This document shows, one piece after another, positions 7,613-15,791 of a DNA stretch of 20,793 bases. The position numbers were made by a program, and so were the translations under genes. The first letter of the stretch is position 1, and each line of letters starts with the position of its first letter. The notes under the pieces were generated by a model, which ran no database searches, was not told the origin of the DNA, and was given only the letters and a program-made list of their open reading frames with translations. Origin of the DNA: an uncultured Oribacterium sp. GTDB taxonomy: Bacteria; Bacillota; Clostridia; Lachnospirales; Lachnospiraceae. Location: contig CAAGKO010000083.1 of assembly GCA_900770445.1 (NCBI GenBank), positions 1 to 20,793 on the forward strand, written 5' to 3'.

Positions 7613-8743
7613 TCACTCATGTACCAGCTGATGATAGCGCCGCTTCTCCTCATACATCCGCTCATCCATCTCGCGGAGGAAGGTTTCAGGGTCGCTCGGG
7701 TCGAGTTTCGCCTGACCCATGGAGACGCTGAGCTTAAACGGCTCCACACCGGAGCGGTTTAAGTCGTCGAGGCGACGATTGATCTCCGTCATGGTTTCGA
7801 AGACGGCGTTCGGGTCGTCGCGGACCAGAAGCACCACGAACTCATCACCGGCGAAGCGGATCGAGATGCCACCGTCCGGGACGGACTTTAAAAGGATATT
7901 GCCCATCACGCGGATCGCCTGGTCGCCCATGCTGTGCCCGTAGAGATCATTGATCTGCTTGAAGTCATTGACATCCATCATGATACCATAGACGGACTTC
8001 TGCGTGAGATGTTCCTTCAGCGCGAGGATCTGGTCGAGATAACGGCGGTTATAGAGACCGGACAGCGAATCCGTCGAGATATTCTCGCTGTACGACTGCA
8101 TCTGTACGAACGTAAGGGAAACCGCGACGGAAATCCAGGAGCTGGTGATGCCATAATACAGGAACTGAACCACGGCCCCGATTACACACGGCCCCATGAA
8201 GTAGAAAATCGGGAAGAAATCGAGGTTCAGGCCCTCTTCCTGCGAATGATATACGAGATAAATGCTGTACAGAAAGTAGAGATAAACCGTCAGATAGCCG
8301 ATGACCGTGAAGCTGCCGCGGCTGTAGACATTGTCCGCCGAAACAGAGAACACGAAGCCGTTTCCGAGCAGGTTATACAGGACGCAAACGAGCTCGATCA
8401 GGAGCGGAATCGCGACGAAGCGGACGTTCCGCCGATAGCGCGCATGATTCTTATAGATATGCAGGTCGACGTAGAGGCACCACAGGAAGCCGATGACGGC
8501 CGTGGCCAGGTAGGAAATGCTGCTCGAGAGATAGTTGAGGAAGCGCGCACCGACGAAGCTCTGCCTGTCCACGACGAAAGAAAGGGTCTCGAATGCGGCC
8601 CCCAGTATGGTGACGATCGTCATACAGTCATAGATACGGTCATCGCCGTGTATGCTCTCTCTGTTTCGACTTCGGCAAAACAGCAGAAACGCCATCATGA
8701 TGATGGCAGTGCCGTTCGCCATAAAAATCTCTTCTAAAACCAT
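7613..8743 (-). CDS. Membrane-anchored GGDEF-domain protein (probable diguanylate cyclase)
   Basis: Predicted to make cyclic di-GMP from two GTP. The N-terminal ~215 residues hold about six hydrophobic segments (near 9-23, 40-58, 71-93, 108-127, 145-165 and 175-199). The GGDEF domain follows, from DSLSGLYNRRYLD (225-237), with MMDVNDFKQINDLYGH (255-270) and the active-site motif RFAGDEF (296-302). AGDEF for GGDEF occurs in active cyclases. No RxxD inhibitory site stands five residues before it. The ATG at 8743 has a weak AGGAT upstream; a second ATG seven codons in (MANGTAI) has GAAGAG and is nearly as likely. It is monocistronic, with a clear promoter at 8814-8842. No EAL or PilZ gene is nearby. 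Confidence 0.9.
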   Translation of the reverse strand: MVLEEIFMANGTAIIMMAFLLFCRSRNRESIHGDDRIYDCMTIVTILGAAFETLSFVVDRQSFVGARFLNYLSSSISYLATAVIGFLWCLYVDLHIYKNHARYRRNVRFVAIPLLIELVCVLYNLLGNGFVFSVSADNVYSRGSFTVIGYLTVYLYFLYSIYLVYHSQEEGLNLDFFPIFYFMGPCVIGAVVQFLYYGITSSWISVAVSLTFVQMQSYSENISTDSLSGLYNRRYLDQILALKEHLTQKSVYGIMMDVNDFKQINDLYGHSMGDQAIRVMGNILLKSVPDGGISIRFAGDEFVVLLVRDDPNAVFETMTEINRRLDDLNRSGVEPFKLSVSMGQAKLDPSDPETFLREMDERMYEEKRRYHQLVHE

Positions 8744-8813
8744 GGTATTATCCTGTACATAGAGAAAACAAATCTCTTCGTTTGATACCGTGAATACACA
8801 ATTTATCTTTTAA

Positions 8814-8842
8814 ATTATAAAAGTTCAGAGCCTTTTATGCAA
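8814..8842 (-). promoter_or_regulatory. Sigma-A promoter of the GGDEF gene with a flanking dyad
   Basis: On the minus strand: -35 TTGCAT (8837-8842), 17-base spacer, -10 TATAAT (8814-8819), a near-consensus promoter about 65 bases before the start codon. The inverted pair GTTCAGA (8823-8829) and TCTGAAC (8843-8849) brackets the -35 box. That placement suits a repressor operator, but no regulator is identifiable. Confidence 0.65.
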
Positions 8843-8849
8843 TCTGAAC

Positions 8850-8994
8850 GCCGCTGTTTTCGCTATTTTCGCTATATTCGCAAAAACATTGCCAGCTGCT
8901 CCGGCCAATGTCTACATCTGTATGCAGCACCGAGGTCGCAGTCTCACACATCAGACGGTGAGATGATCACCGCCCGATGTGCTCGATTATCCAG
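8850..8994. other. Non-coding gap with an arm of the fusA-like terminator repeated
   Basis: No convincing gene lies in this gap. TTTTCGCTA is tandemly repeated near 8854-8880. CCGGCCAATGTCTACATC (8911-8928) is the reverse complement, with one mismatch, of the right part of the terminator at 9015-9032, so the two could form an alternative long stem. CGGTGA and TCACCG near 8956-8973 form a small hairpin. Confidence 0.45.
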
Positions 8995-9032
8995 AAAAAA
9001 ACCGGGCAATGTCGGATGTAGACATTGCCCGG
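8995..9032 (-). terminator. Strong Rho-independent terminator of the EF-G-like gene
   Basis: CCGGGCAATGTC (9002-9013) and GACATTGCCCGG (9021-9032) form a perfect 12-bp stem with a 7-base loop. Seven Ts follow on the minus strand (A-run 8995-9001). It begins 26 bases after the stop codon. Confidence 0.9.
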
Positions 9033-9058
9033 AAATATGTACGATGTATGCCAGTGGT

Positions 9059-11149
9059 TTAGTTTCCTTGTGCTGCGTTCTCTTCGACGATCTTATTCTG
9101 AACGTCGCCCGGCGCCTGCTCATAGCGTACGAAGCTGTACTCATAATCGCCGGTACCGCCGGTCATGGAACGAAGGTCGGTGCCGTAGCCGTACAGATTG
9201 GACATCGGAACCTCAGCCTGGATGACCTGCTTGCCATGGCCGATGGACTCCATGCCGAGGACTCTGCCGCGGCGCTTCGTCATATCACCCATGATATCAC
9301 CGGTATTGGCATCCGGAACGGTTACCTTTACAGCTGCGATCGGCTCGAGAAGAATCGGCTGACACTTCATGAAGGCATCCTTAAACGCCATGTTTGATGC
9401 GGTCTTGAACGCCATATCGGAGGAATCAACCGGATGGTAGGAACCATCGAGGAGGATCGCCTTCACGCCAACCACCGGATATCCGGCCAGAGGACCCTTC
9501 TCACAGCCCTCCTGAACGCCCTTCTCAACTGCCGGGAAGTAATTCTTCGGTACGGATCCGCCGAATACCTGCTCCTCAAATACATACGCGGTCTCAAGGT
9601 CGCCGGACGGCTCGAACTGCATGATGACATCACCGAACTGGCCGTGTCCGCCGGACTGCTTCTTATATCTGCCCTGTACCTTCGCGCTCTTCTTGATGGT
9701 CTCGCGATATGCGAAACGAGGCTTCGAAAGGACGAGGGTTACGTTGTAGCGCTCCTTGATCTCGGACGCCACGACGTCAAGCTGCTGATCGCCGATACCA
9801 TAGATGAGGGACTGACGGTTCTCCGGATCGGAAACGGTCTTGAGGGTCTTGTCCTCTTCCATCATACGGGCGAGTGCGGTCGCGAGCTTATCTTCCTCGG
9901 TCTTGTTCTCTGCAGCGTATGCCTTAAAGGTATATGGCGTCGAGAACTGCGGGCCGTGGTACATGATCGGCGCATTACGAACCGCCATGGTATCACCGGT
10001 TGCGGTCACACTGAGCTTCGCAACGGCACCGATATCACCAGACTTAAGCTCCGGAACCTCGATGGACTCCTTGCCGCGAAGGACGTAGATCTTACCGATC
10101 TTCTCGGTGGTTTCCTTGTTTACGTTATAGACCTCTGAGTTTGGCTTCAGGGTTCCGGTGCAGACCTTCATGAGGGAGTACTTTCCGAGGAACGGATCCA
10201 CGATGGTCTTCCAGACCTTCGCGGTCAGGTTCGCATCGGAATTATACTTCGCGGTGAAGCGCTCGCCGTTTGATACATCGACGCCGACGGTCTCGAACTC
10301 ATCCGGTGCCGGGAAGTACTTGTCGATAACCTGAAGAAGGACATTGAAGCCCTGTACGTTTACGCCGGAGCCCATGAGTACCGGAACCATGCTGCAGGTC
10401 TTCACGTTCTGACGAAGTGCGGTCTGGATCTCCTCGACGGTGAACTCCTCACCACCGAAGTACTTCTCCATGAACTCGTCGGAGGTTTCTGCAACGGCCT
10501 CGAGAAGCGCATTTCTTGCGATACCGAGGTTCTTCTTCACGTACTCCGGAATTTCGCAAGGCTCGTACTCGTTCGGCTTCGTGAACTTACGGCCCTCCAT
10601 CTTTACGACGTTTACGAGGCCGACAAACTTCTCGTTTTCACGGATCGGGATCTGGAACGGTGCGACGGAACGGCCGAACTGCTTCTCCAGATTCAGTACC
10701 AGCTGACGGAAGGATGCGTGATCATCATCCATGTTCGTCACGAAGAAAAGACGTGGGATGCGGAACTTCTCGCAGATGTCCCAGGCTCTCAGTGTGCCCG
10801 GCTCGATGCCTGCCTTACAGTTCACGACGATGATGGCAGCGTCCGCTACAGAAATCGCTTCCTCCACTTCGCCCACGAAATCAAAATAACCCGGAGTGTC
10901 CAGTATATTGATCTTGAGATCTCCGTGCTCACCCTTATACTCGATCGGAACGGTGGTCGCGGAAATCGAAAACTTTCTCTTGATTTCTTCCTTGTCGTAA
11001 TCCGAAACTGTGTTGCCCTCAGGAACGCTTCCCATTCTGGTGGTTACGCCTGTAACATAAGCGAGTGCCTCTGCAACGGTCGTCTTTCCTGCGCCACCAT
11101 GTCCCAAAAGGACAACGTTACGTATGTTTCCGGTGTCATATACCTTCAT
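9059..11149 (-). CDS. EF-G-like translational GTPase (EF-G paralogue)
   Basis: A 696-aa protein with the EF-G domain order: a GTPase domain with G1 GHGGAGKT (16-23) and DTPGYFDF (84-91), an OB-like domain II, and domains III-V including the domain IV segment GRYKKQSGGHGQFGD. It differs from canonical EF-G in G1 (HGGAGKT in place of HIDAGKT) and in G4 (TNMD at 138-141 where NKMD is expected). This places it with the EF-G2/EF-G-like paralogues, not with the housekeeping factor of the str operon. Its exact role (translocation, recycling or stress) cannot be read here. I chose the ATG at 11149 because AGGAGGG lies eight bases upstream; the ATG 21 bases earlier overlaps that site and has none. It is monocistronic, with its own promoter and terminator. 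Confidence 0.9.
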   Translation of the reverse strand: MKVYDTGNIRNVVLLGHGGAGKTTVAEALAYVTGVTTRMGSVPEGNTVSDYDKEEIKRKFSISATTVPIEYKGEHGDLKINILDTPGYFDFVGEVEEAISVADAAIIVVNCKAGIEPGTLRAWDICEKFRIPRLFFVTNMDDDHASFRQLVLNLEKQFGRSVAPFQIPIRENEKFVGLVNVVKMEGRKFTKPNEYEPCEIPEYVKKNLGIARNALLEAVAETSDEFMEKYFGGEEFTVEEIQTALRQNVKTCSMVPVLMGSGVNVQGFNVLLQVIDKYFPAPDEFETVGVDVSNGERFTAKYNSDANLTAKVWKTIVDPFLGKYSLMKVCTGTLKPNSEVYNVNKETTEKIGKIYVLRGKESIEVPELKSGDIGAVAKLSVTATGDTMAVRNAPIMYHGPQFSTPYTFKAYAAENKTEEDKLATALARMMEEDKTLKTVSDPENRQSLIYGIGDQQLDVVASEIKERYNVTLVLSKPRFAYRETIKKSAKVQGRYKKQSGGHGQFGDVIMQFEPSGDLETAYVFEEQVFGGSVPKNYFPAVEKGVQEGCEKGPLAGYPVVGVKAILLDGSYHPVDSSDMAFKTASNMAFKDAFMKCQPILLEPIAAVKVTVPDANTGDIMGDMTKRRGRVLGMESIGHGKQVIQAEVPMSNLYGYGTDLRSMTGGTGDYEYSFVRYEQAPGDVQNKIVEENAAQGN

Positions 11150-11192
11150 AAGTCTTTCCCTCCTGTGCATACGAAGTATTTCATTAGTTAGT

Positions 11193-11221
11193 ATTCTACT
11201 AAAAATAAAAGGCTAATACAA
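11193..11221 (-). promoter_or_regulatory. Sigma-A promoter of the EF-G-like gene
   Basis: On the minus strand: -35 TTGTAT (11216-11221), a 17-base spacer and -10 TAGAAT (11193-11198), about 44 bases ahead of the chosen ATG at 11149. Confidence 0.65.
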
Positions 11222-11265
11222 GAAATTTGTGAATTTTATACCAAATCAGAGGAAGGTTTATTAGA

Positions 11266-11298
11266 GTTCAGGCCGCCCATCCGGCCCCCGGTCTGAAC
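11266..11298. other. Hairpin between divergent promoters
   Basis: GTTCAGGCCG (11266-11275) and CGGTCTGAAC (11289-11298) pair over 10 bp with one G-T wobble around a 13-base loop. No T-run follows on either strand. It lies between the divergent EF-G-like and NSS promoters, so an operator or leader structure is possible. Confidence 0.45.
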
Positions 11299-11345
11299 TA
11301 TTATCTTCGAGTTATGGAAGGGAAAAGTTATTTTTATATAAATGC

Positions 11346-11374
11346 TTGTTTACGGAGGCGCTTTATGCTAATGT
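11346..11374 (+). promoter_or_regulatory. Candidate extended -10 promoter of the NSS transporter
   Basis: TTGTTT (11346-11351), a 17-base spacer and TAATGT (11369-11374) preceded by TGC, an extended -10. It lies about 32 bases upstream of the start codon, which would give a short leader. Confidence 0.45.
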
Positions 11375-11406
11375 TTGACTTTAGTGCTTTAAATTAAGGG
11401 AGACAT

Positions 11407-12783
11407 ATGATTATGAATCAGCATAAGAAGAGAAGCTCATTCTCCGGCAAGATCGGGTTCGTTCTGTCGGCAGCAGGCGCTTCGGTAGGACTTGGTAATA
11501 TCTGGCGATTCCCATACCTCGCGGCGAAGTATGGTGGAGGTATCTTCTTGATCGTCTACATTTTCCTCGCGATGACCTTCGGTTATACGATGATCATCGC
11601 GGAGACCGCACTCGGTCGTATGACGAAGAAGAGCCCGGTCGGTGCATATGACAGCTTCGGAAAGTCGAAGTGGCTTTCCCTCGGAGGCTGGATCAATGCG
11701 ATCATTCCGATCCTCATCGTGCCCTATTACTCCGTTATCGGCGGCTGGGTCATCAAGTATCTCGCCGAGTACCTCAGCGGGCAGACGCAGCTCGTCGCAC
11801 AGGACGGCTATTTCGGTGCGTTCATCTCCGGCGGCCTTTCACCGGAAATCTGCTTCATCGTCTTTTCCGTCATCGTCATCGCCATCATCTATGCCGGTGT
11901 GCAGAACGGAATCGAGCGAGTATCGAAGTTTATGATGCCGATCCTCGTCGTGTTATCCGTGATCATCGCGGTCTATTCCGTGACGAGACCAGGTGCCATC
12001 GAGGGTGTGAAGTACTTCCTCGTACCGAATGTACAGAACTTCTCCTGGATGACCGTGGTGACCGCGATGGGCCAGATGTTCTACTCCCTGTCGATCGCCA
12101 TGGGTATCCTCGTCACCTTCGGCTCCTACATGCGGAAGGAAACGGAAATCGAAGCAGCGACCGAGCAGGTCGAGATCTTCGATACCGCGATTGCCATCAT
12201 GGCCGGTCTCATGATCATCCCGGCGGTCTTTGCCTTCAGCGGTGGTGATGCAGCGACCCTTCAGGCGGGTCCATCCCTCATGTTCATCACGATCCCGAAG
12301 GTCTTCGCAAGCATGGGCTTCGGAACGCTTACCGGTGTGATGTTCTTCGTACTGGTGCTCTTCGCCGCTCTCACGAGCTCCATCGCGCTGACCGAAAGTG
12401 CCGTTTCGACCTTCGAGGATGAGTTCAAGTGGAGCCGTAAGAAGTCGACGACCATCATCGGCCTCATCATCGTATCCCTCGGCAGCCTGTCCGCCCTCGG
12501 CTACGGTCCACTCGCAGAGGTCACCATCATCGGCATGCAGTTCCTGGATTTCTTCGACTTCCTCACGAACACCGTCATGATGCCGATCGCCGCGATCGCC
12601 ACCTGCCTGCTCGTGTCGAGAGTGATCGGTGTCGAGAAGATCGAAGCGGAGGTCACCTCAGACGGTGCGCCGTTCAAGCGGAAGAAGATCTTCGCTTTCA
12701 TGATCCGCTTCCTCTGCCCGGTTTTCGCCGCCATCATCCTGATCAGCTCGATCGCAAACGCCTTCGGCTGGATCTCGATGTAA
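11407..12783 (+). CDS. Neurotransmitter:sodium symporter (NSS/SNF) family transporter
   Basis: Predicted Na+-driven importer of an amino acid or related amine, LeuT fold. It is 458 aa with 11-12 hydrophobic segments. The family hallmark GNIWRFPYL (about 30-38) is in the unwound TM1 that binds Na+ and substrate, preceded by GFVLSAAGASVGL. The paired glycines in YAAKYGG-like TM2 context and the acidic helix before TM7 (EIEAATEQVEIFD) also fit. AAGGGAG lies just upstream. The ATG at 11407 is taken; one at 11413 is an equal candidate (10-base spacing). Substrate cannot be told from sequence; bacterial homologues of this size (TnaT, MhsT) move hydrophobic amino acids. Single-gene plus-strand unit, ending at the terminator at 12803-12834. 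Confidence 0.93.
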   Translation: MIMNQHKKRSSFSGKIGFVLSAAGASVGLGNIWRFPYLAAKYGGGIFLIVYIFLAMTFGYTMIIAETALGRMTKKSPVGAYDSFGKSKWLSLGGWINAIIPILIVPYYSVIGGWVIKYLAEYLSGQTQLVAQDGYFGAFISGGLSPEICFIVFSVIVIAIIYAGVQNGIERVSKFMMPILVVLSVIIAVYSVTRPGAIEGVKYFLVPNVQNFSWMTVVTAMGQMFYSLSIAMGILVTFGSYMRKETEIEAATEQVEIFDTAIAIMAGLMIIPAVFAFSGGDAATLQAGPSLMFITIPKVFASMGFGTLTGVMFFVLVLFAALTSSIALTESAVSTFEDEFKWSRKKSTTIIGLIIVSLGSLSALGYGPLAEVTIIGMQFLDFFDFLTNTVMMPIAAIATCLLVSRVIGVEKIEAEVTSDGAPFKRKKIFAFMIRFLCPVFAAIILISSIANAFGWISM

Positions 12784-12802
12784 GATTTTACATCGTATAT
12801 AC

Positions 12803-12834
12803 AAAAAAGCTGACGCTTCTGCGCCAGCTTTTTT
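12803..12834. terminator. Bidirectional Rho-independent terminator
   Basis: AAAAAAGCTG (12803-12812) pairs with CAGCTTTTTT (12825-12834). With one mismatch, CGC/GCG extends the stem to a TTCT loop. Six Ts follow on plus and six on minus. It serves the NSS gene and the converging minus-strand cluster that ends with the zinc-ribbon gene. Confidence 0.85.
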
Positions 12835-12843
12835 ATTACCGCA

Positions 12844-12918
12844 TCAATGCGATTCTTTGTATTTCGCCCAAGATCCCACTTCCGGATGCAGCCTGCCGCC
12901 GTTCTCACGGCTCTTCAT
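12844..12918 (-). CDS. Tiny ORF after the zinc-ribbon gene (24 codons), uncertain
   Basis: An ATG inside the last codons of the zinc-ribbon gene, in another frame, opens 24 codons with a protein-like composition, including HPEVGSWAKYKESH, and stops at 12844. It could be a coupled micro-ORF or a C-terminal tail of the zinc-ribbon protein cut off by a frameshift. It has no ribosome site of its own and I do not recognise it. Confidence 0.25.
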   Translation of the reverse strand: MKSRENGGRLHPEVGSWAKYKESH

Positions 12919-13117
12919 AAATAATCTTGCCATAGGTCGGATCTTTATAGTATGACGCGTCATGTAAGGGTGATTGATATGGCTGCTTATGGCCCCCTTG
13001 CGGCTTCACAGGCACTTGTTCCTTCATCTTAGAATCTGGATTCTTTACCCTTGTGCCACAGTTTTCACAAAATATACCTTCATTTGGAATTTTCTTCCCA
13101 CACTCCGGGCAAAACAT
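12905..13117 (-). CDS. Small zinc-ribbon protein
   Basis: A 70-aa protein whose first 25 residues form a zinc ribbon: CPEC (3-6) and CENC (17-20), the four cysteines that would hold one Zn2+. The rest is polar, Pro/Lys/Tyr-rich and probably disordered, with no membrane segment. AAGGAGG six bases upstream fixes the start. It follows the FAD-dehydrogenase gene by 31 bases on the same strand and is probably cotranscribed. Function unknown; such short zinc ribbons are common in Clostridia and often stand alone. Confidence 0.8.
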   Translation of the reverse strand: MFCPECGKKIPNEGIFCENCGTRVKNPDSKMKEQVPVKPQGGHKQPYQSPLHDASYYKDPTYGKIIYEEP

Positions 13118-13148
13118 CGTCGTCCTCCTTCCTGGTATAAAACACGCG

Positions 13149-14516
13149 TTATTTCGTCAGCTGACGTGCGACATATACGCCACTGGCAGAGGCGTGTGAC
13201 AGGGAGTGGGTGATGCCACTGCCGTCCCCGATGACGTAGAGTCCGTCGTGACGGGTCATGAGGTTCTCGTCGACCTCGACCTCCATGTTGTAGAACTTGA
13301 CCTCGACACCATAGAGCAGGGTGTCGTCATTGGCGGTACCCGGTGCGACCTTATCGAGCGCGTAGATCATCTCGATGATGCCGTCGAGGATACGTTTCGG
13401 AAGCACGAGGCTCAGGTCACCGGCGGCAGCGTTCAGTGTCGGTATGGTGAAGGACTCCCGGATACGCTGCTCGGTACTCCGCTTACCACGGATGAGATCA
13501 CCGAAGCGCTGCACGATGACACCGCCGCCGAGCATGTTGCTGAGACGCGCGATGCTCTCACCATATTCGTTCGAATCCTTGAATGGCTCGGAGAAGTGCT
13601 TCGCCACGAGCAGGGCGAAGTTCGTGTTCTTCGTCTGCTTCGCGGGATCCTCATAGCTGTGGCCGTTTACGGTGACGATGCCGTTGGTGTTTTCATTGAC
13701 CACGGCACCCTTCGGATTCATACAGAAGGTGCGGACGTTATCCTCGTACTTCTCGGTACGGTAGACGATCTTACTCTCGTAGAGCTCGTCGGTGAGGTCT
13801 GAGAAGATCTCGGCCGGTAGCTCGACTCGTACGCCGAGGTCCACACGGTTCGAGTTCGTCGGGATCTCGAGGTCTGCACAGACCTTCTCCATCCACTTAC
13901 TGCCGCTTCGACCGGCGGAAATCACGCACTTCTTTCCTTCGAAGGAACGCTCGCCGCTGTAGACACGGTATCCCTCTTCGGTCTTTTCGACGGTGTCGAT
14001 GCAGCAGTCGAAGAAGAAATCGACCTTATCCTTCAGGTGATCATAGAGGTGCTCGAGCACGACGTAGTTGATGTCGGTGCCGAGATGACGGACGGACGCA
14101 TCGAGGAGATGGAGACCATGCTGCATGCAGGTCTTCTTAAACTTCGTGCCGGCCGTCGAGTAGAGCTTCGTGCCTTCGCCGCCGAACTTTAGGTTGATCT
14201 TATCGACGTACTCCATCAGCTCGATGGCGGTTTTCTTTCCGATATACTCGTAGAGCGTGCCGCCGAAATCGTTCGTGATGTTGTACTTTCCATCCGAGAA
14301 AGCACCGGCACCACCGAAGCCACTCATGATCGAGCAGCAGTTACAGTGAATGCAGGACTTGATCTTCTCTCCATCGATCGGGCACTTACGACGGCTGAGC
14401 TCGTGGCCGTGCTCGAAAATCGCGATCTTCAGATCCGGACGACGCTCGATCAGCTCGTAGGCAGTGAAAATACCGCCCGGGCCCGCACCGATAATTAAGA
14501 CATCATACATACTCAT
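13149..14516 (-). CDS. FAD-dependent dehydrogenase (COG2509-like)
   Basis: A 455-aa flavoprotein. The N-terminal dinucleotide fold has GAGPGG (10-15). A cysteine-rich stretch follows (C45, C55, C58, C60, C61) just before GFGGAGAFSDGKYN (67-80), a combination typical of the uncharacterised dehydrogenases grouped as COG2509. VISAGRSGSKWM is mid-protein. The C-terminal GLYVIGDGSGITHSLSHA contacts FAD. The clustered cysteines could bind a metal or act in thiol redox; that is inference. I took the ATG at 14516 because GGAGGAAA lies five bases upstream; an in-frame ATG 18 bases earlier overlaps that site. It sits 69 bases after the reverse transcriptase, and a TTGACA at 14584-14589 on the minus strand may give it its own start. 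Confidence 0.88.
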   Translation of the reverse strand: MSMYDVLIIGAGPGGIFTAYELIERRPDLKIAIFEHGHELSRRKCPIDGEKIKSCIHCNCCSIMSGFGGAGAFSDGKYNITNDFGGTLYEYIGKKTAIELMEYVDKINLKFGGEGTKLYSTAGTKFKKTCMQHGLHLLDASVRHLGTDINYVVLEHLYDHLKDKVDFFFDCCIDTVEKTEEGYRVYSGERSFEGKKCVISAGRSGSKWMEKVCADLEIPTNSNRVDLGVRVELPAEIFSDLTDELYESKIVYRTEKYEDNVRTFCMNPKGAVVNENTNGIVTVNGHSYEDPAKQTKNTNFALLVAKHFSEPFKDSNEYGESIARLSNMLGGGVIVQRFGDLIRGKRSTEQRIRESFTIPTLNAAAGDLSLVLPKRILDGIIEMIYALDKVAPGTANDDTLLYGVEVKFYNMEVEVDENLMTRHDGLYVIGDGSGITHSLSHASASGVYVARQLTK

Positions 14517-14585
14517 ACTATTTCCTCCATACATTTACTGTTCGTATGTCCATGCATACGAGCTTCTATTTTGACTATTTGTTTG

Positions 14586-15791
14586 TCAACGATTTTCCTT
14601 ATATTTATAATACTCCGCGACGAGGCTGCGGTAGCCAAGTTCTTTCAGCTTTTCGTAGCTGATCCGGTAATTCCCTTTATAATGCCGTCCGCTGTAGAGA
14701 TAGCGAAGATACTGCTGCATATACTCATCGATGACGCGAAAACCTTCGCTTTTTGTTACGAAGGTGAAATACCATCGTTTCCAGCAGAACTCATTCTCCT
14801 CGCTCTCATCATAGAACATTTTGTTGAAGCGACGAAGAAAACGAGCGACGGTGTCTTCATATGACCATCCCTTCATACTCCGTTTTCGGTATAGGTAGTG
14901 GGCGTGTCGACGAATCTTTCGTTTCGTTTTCAGAATGGTACCGTTCGAAAGATCATAGTCTCCATCGATATAACTGAAACCGAGGTAATCCCAGGCTTCC
15001 CCCGGCGCTGTCAGCTGGAATTTTTCCGGATTAACTGTGAGCCCTGCTTCGGTCAGCTGGCAAAGCAGTTCTGTAAGTGCCGCTTCCCGCTCTTCTTCCG
15101 TATCCGTAAACAGGATGATGTCATCGGAATAACGAAAATACGGGATCCCACGCTGTGCGAAGTAGCCATCCAGCTCGGAGAGATAGACATTGGCCATAAA
15201 ACCGGACAGCGGTGTGCCGGCCATCGCGCCATGGTTTTCGCGGATGACTTCATCCTTTAGAAGTACTTCTTTTCGACCGAAAAACTGCAGCAGAAAATCA
15301 CGCAGTGGCGGATCATCCTCGAAGAAGTCTGCGATTTTCGTGAGCAGGTGCGCATCCGGAATACTGTTGAAGTAATCATGGATATCGATCTTCACCGTAA
15401 ACTTTTTCTGGATGTTCGGAACCTTATGGATATCATAGGCGGCATCCTTCACGCTCCGGTTCATACGGAACGCATAGCTGTTTGGATAGAACTTCTTGTC
15501 ATACCGTGCCATGAGGTAGCAGAGAATCTGCAGAATCCTCTTCTCGTCGTCCGGCAGGATATAGACGACGCGTTTCCGGTTCGTCCCCTTCTTACTGATG
15601 TACGTTTTCTGTGGCAATGAAAGCGGAAAAGTGCCGAAATAAAGCGCGTCGGTAATCGGACGATACCTCTCTTCGTCGATAAAGCTGCGAAGTGCGTTCA
15701 GCTCCTTCTTCTTTGTGTGACGAGAAGCTTCTTTATACTGATAAAACGTTTCCCAAGTTTCTCGATCCCGGATTTCTTCTAATATACTCAT
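14586..15791 (-). CDS. Reverse transcriptase (RNA-directed DNA polymerase), class unassigned
   Basis: A 401-aa protein with a full RT palm. Motif A is VKIDIHDYFNSI (about 134-145). The region usually reading PQG has GTPLSGFMANVYLSELD, and motif C is YSDDIILF, holding the two metal-binding aspartates. A thumb-like DYLGFSY and a basic C-terminal domain follow, ending KLKELGYRSLVAEYYKYKE. No maturase X/HNH domain, integrase or CRISPR gene accompanies it. It is not DGR-like: the DGR SQ motif is missing, and no template/variable repeat was seen. The start at 15791 overlaps the stop of an upstream 63-aa ORF as ATGA. No Shine-Dalgarno is visible; instead a perfect 9-bp hairpin lies just upstream. 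It could be a free-standing defence-type or domesticated RT. Confidence 0.9.
   Translation of the reverse strand: MSILEEIRDRETWETFYQYKEASRHTKKKELNALRSFIDEERYRPITDALYFGTFPLSLPQKTYISKKGTNRKRVVYILPDDEKRILQILCYLMARYDKKFYPNSYAFRMNRSVKDAAYDIHKVPNIQKKFTVKIDIHDYFNSIPDAHLLTKIADFFEDDPPLRDFLLQFFGRKEVLLKDEVIRENHGAMAGTPLSGFMANVYLSELDGYFAQRGIPYFRYSDDIILFTDTEEEREAALTELLCQLTEAGLTVNPEKFQLTAPGEAWDYLGFSYIDGDYDLSNGTILKTKRKIRRHAHYLYRKRSMKGWSYEDTVARFLRRFNKMFYDESEENEFCWKRWYFTFVTKSEGFRVIDEYMQQYLRYLYSGRHYKGNYRISYEKLKELGYRSLVAEYYKYKENR

Noticed and set aside
8837..9397. 186-codon plus-strand frame across the terminator into the EF-G-like gene
   Set aside because: Overlaps a well-supported gene and reads through a terminator hairpin; Cys/Arg-rich junk composition.
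11128..11170. Upstream ATG at 11170 as start of the EF-G-like gene
   Set aside because: It overlaps the AGGAGGG that serves the ATG at 11149 and has no ribosome site of its own.
12841..12904. tRNA gene between the NSS terminator and the zinc-ribbon gene
   Set aside because: No cloverleaf can be drawn; too short for a tRNA with T-arm consensus.
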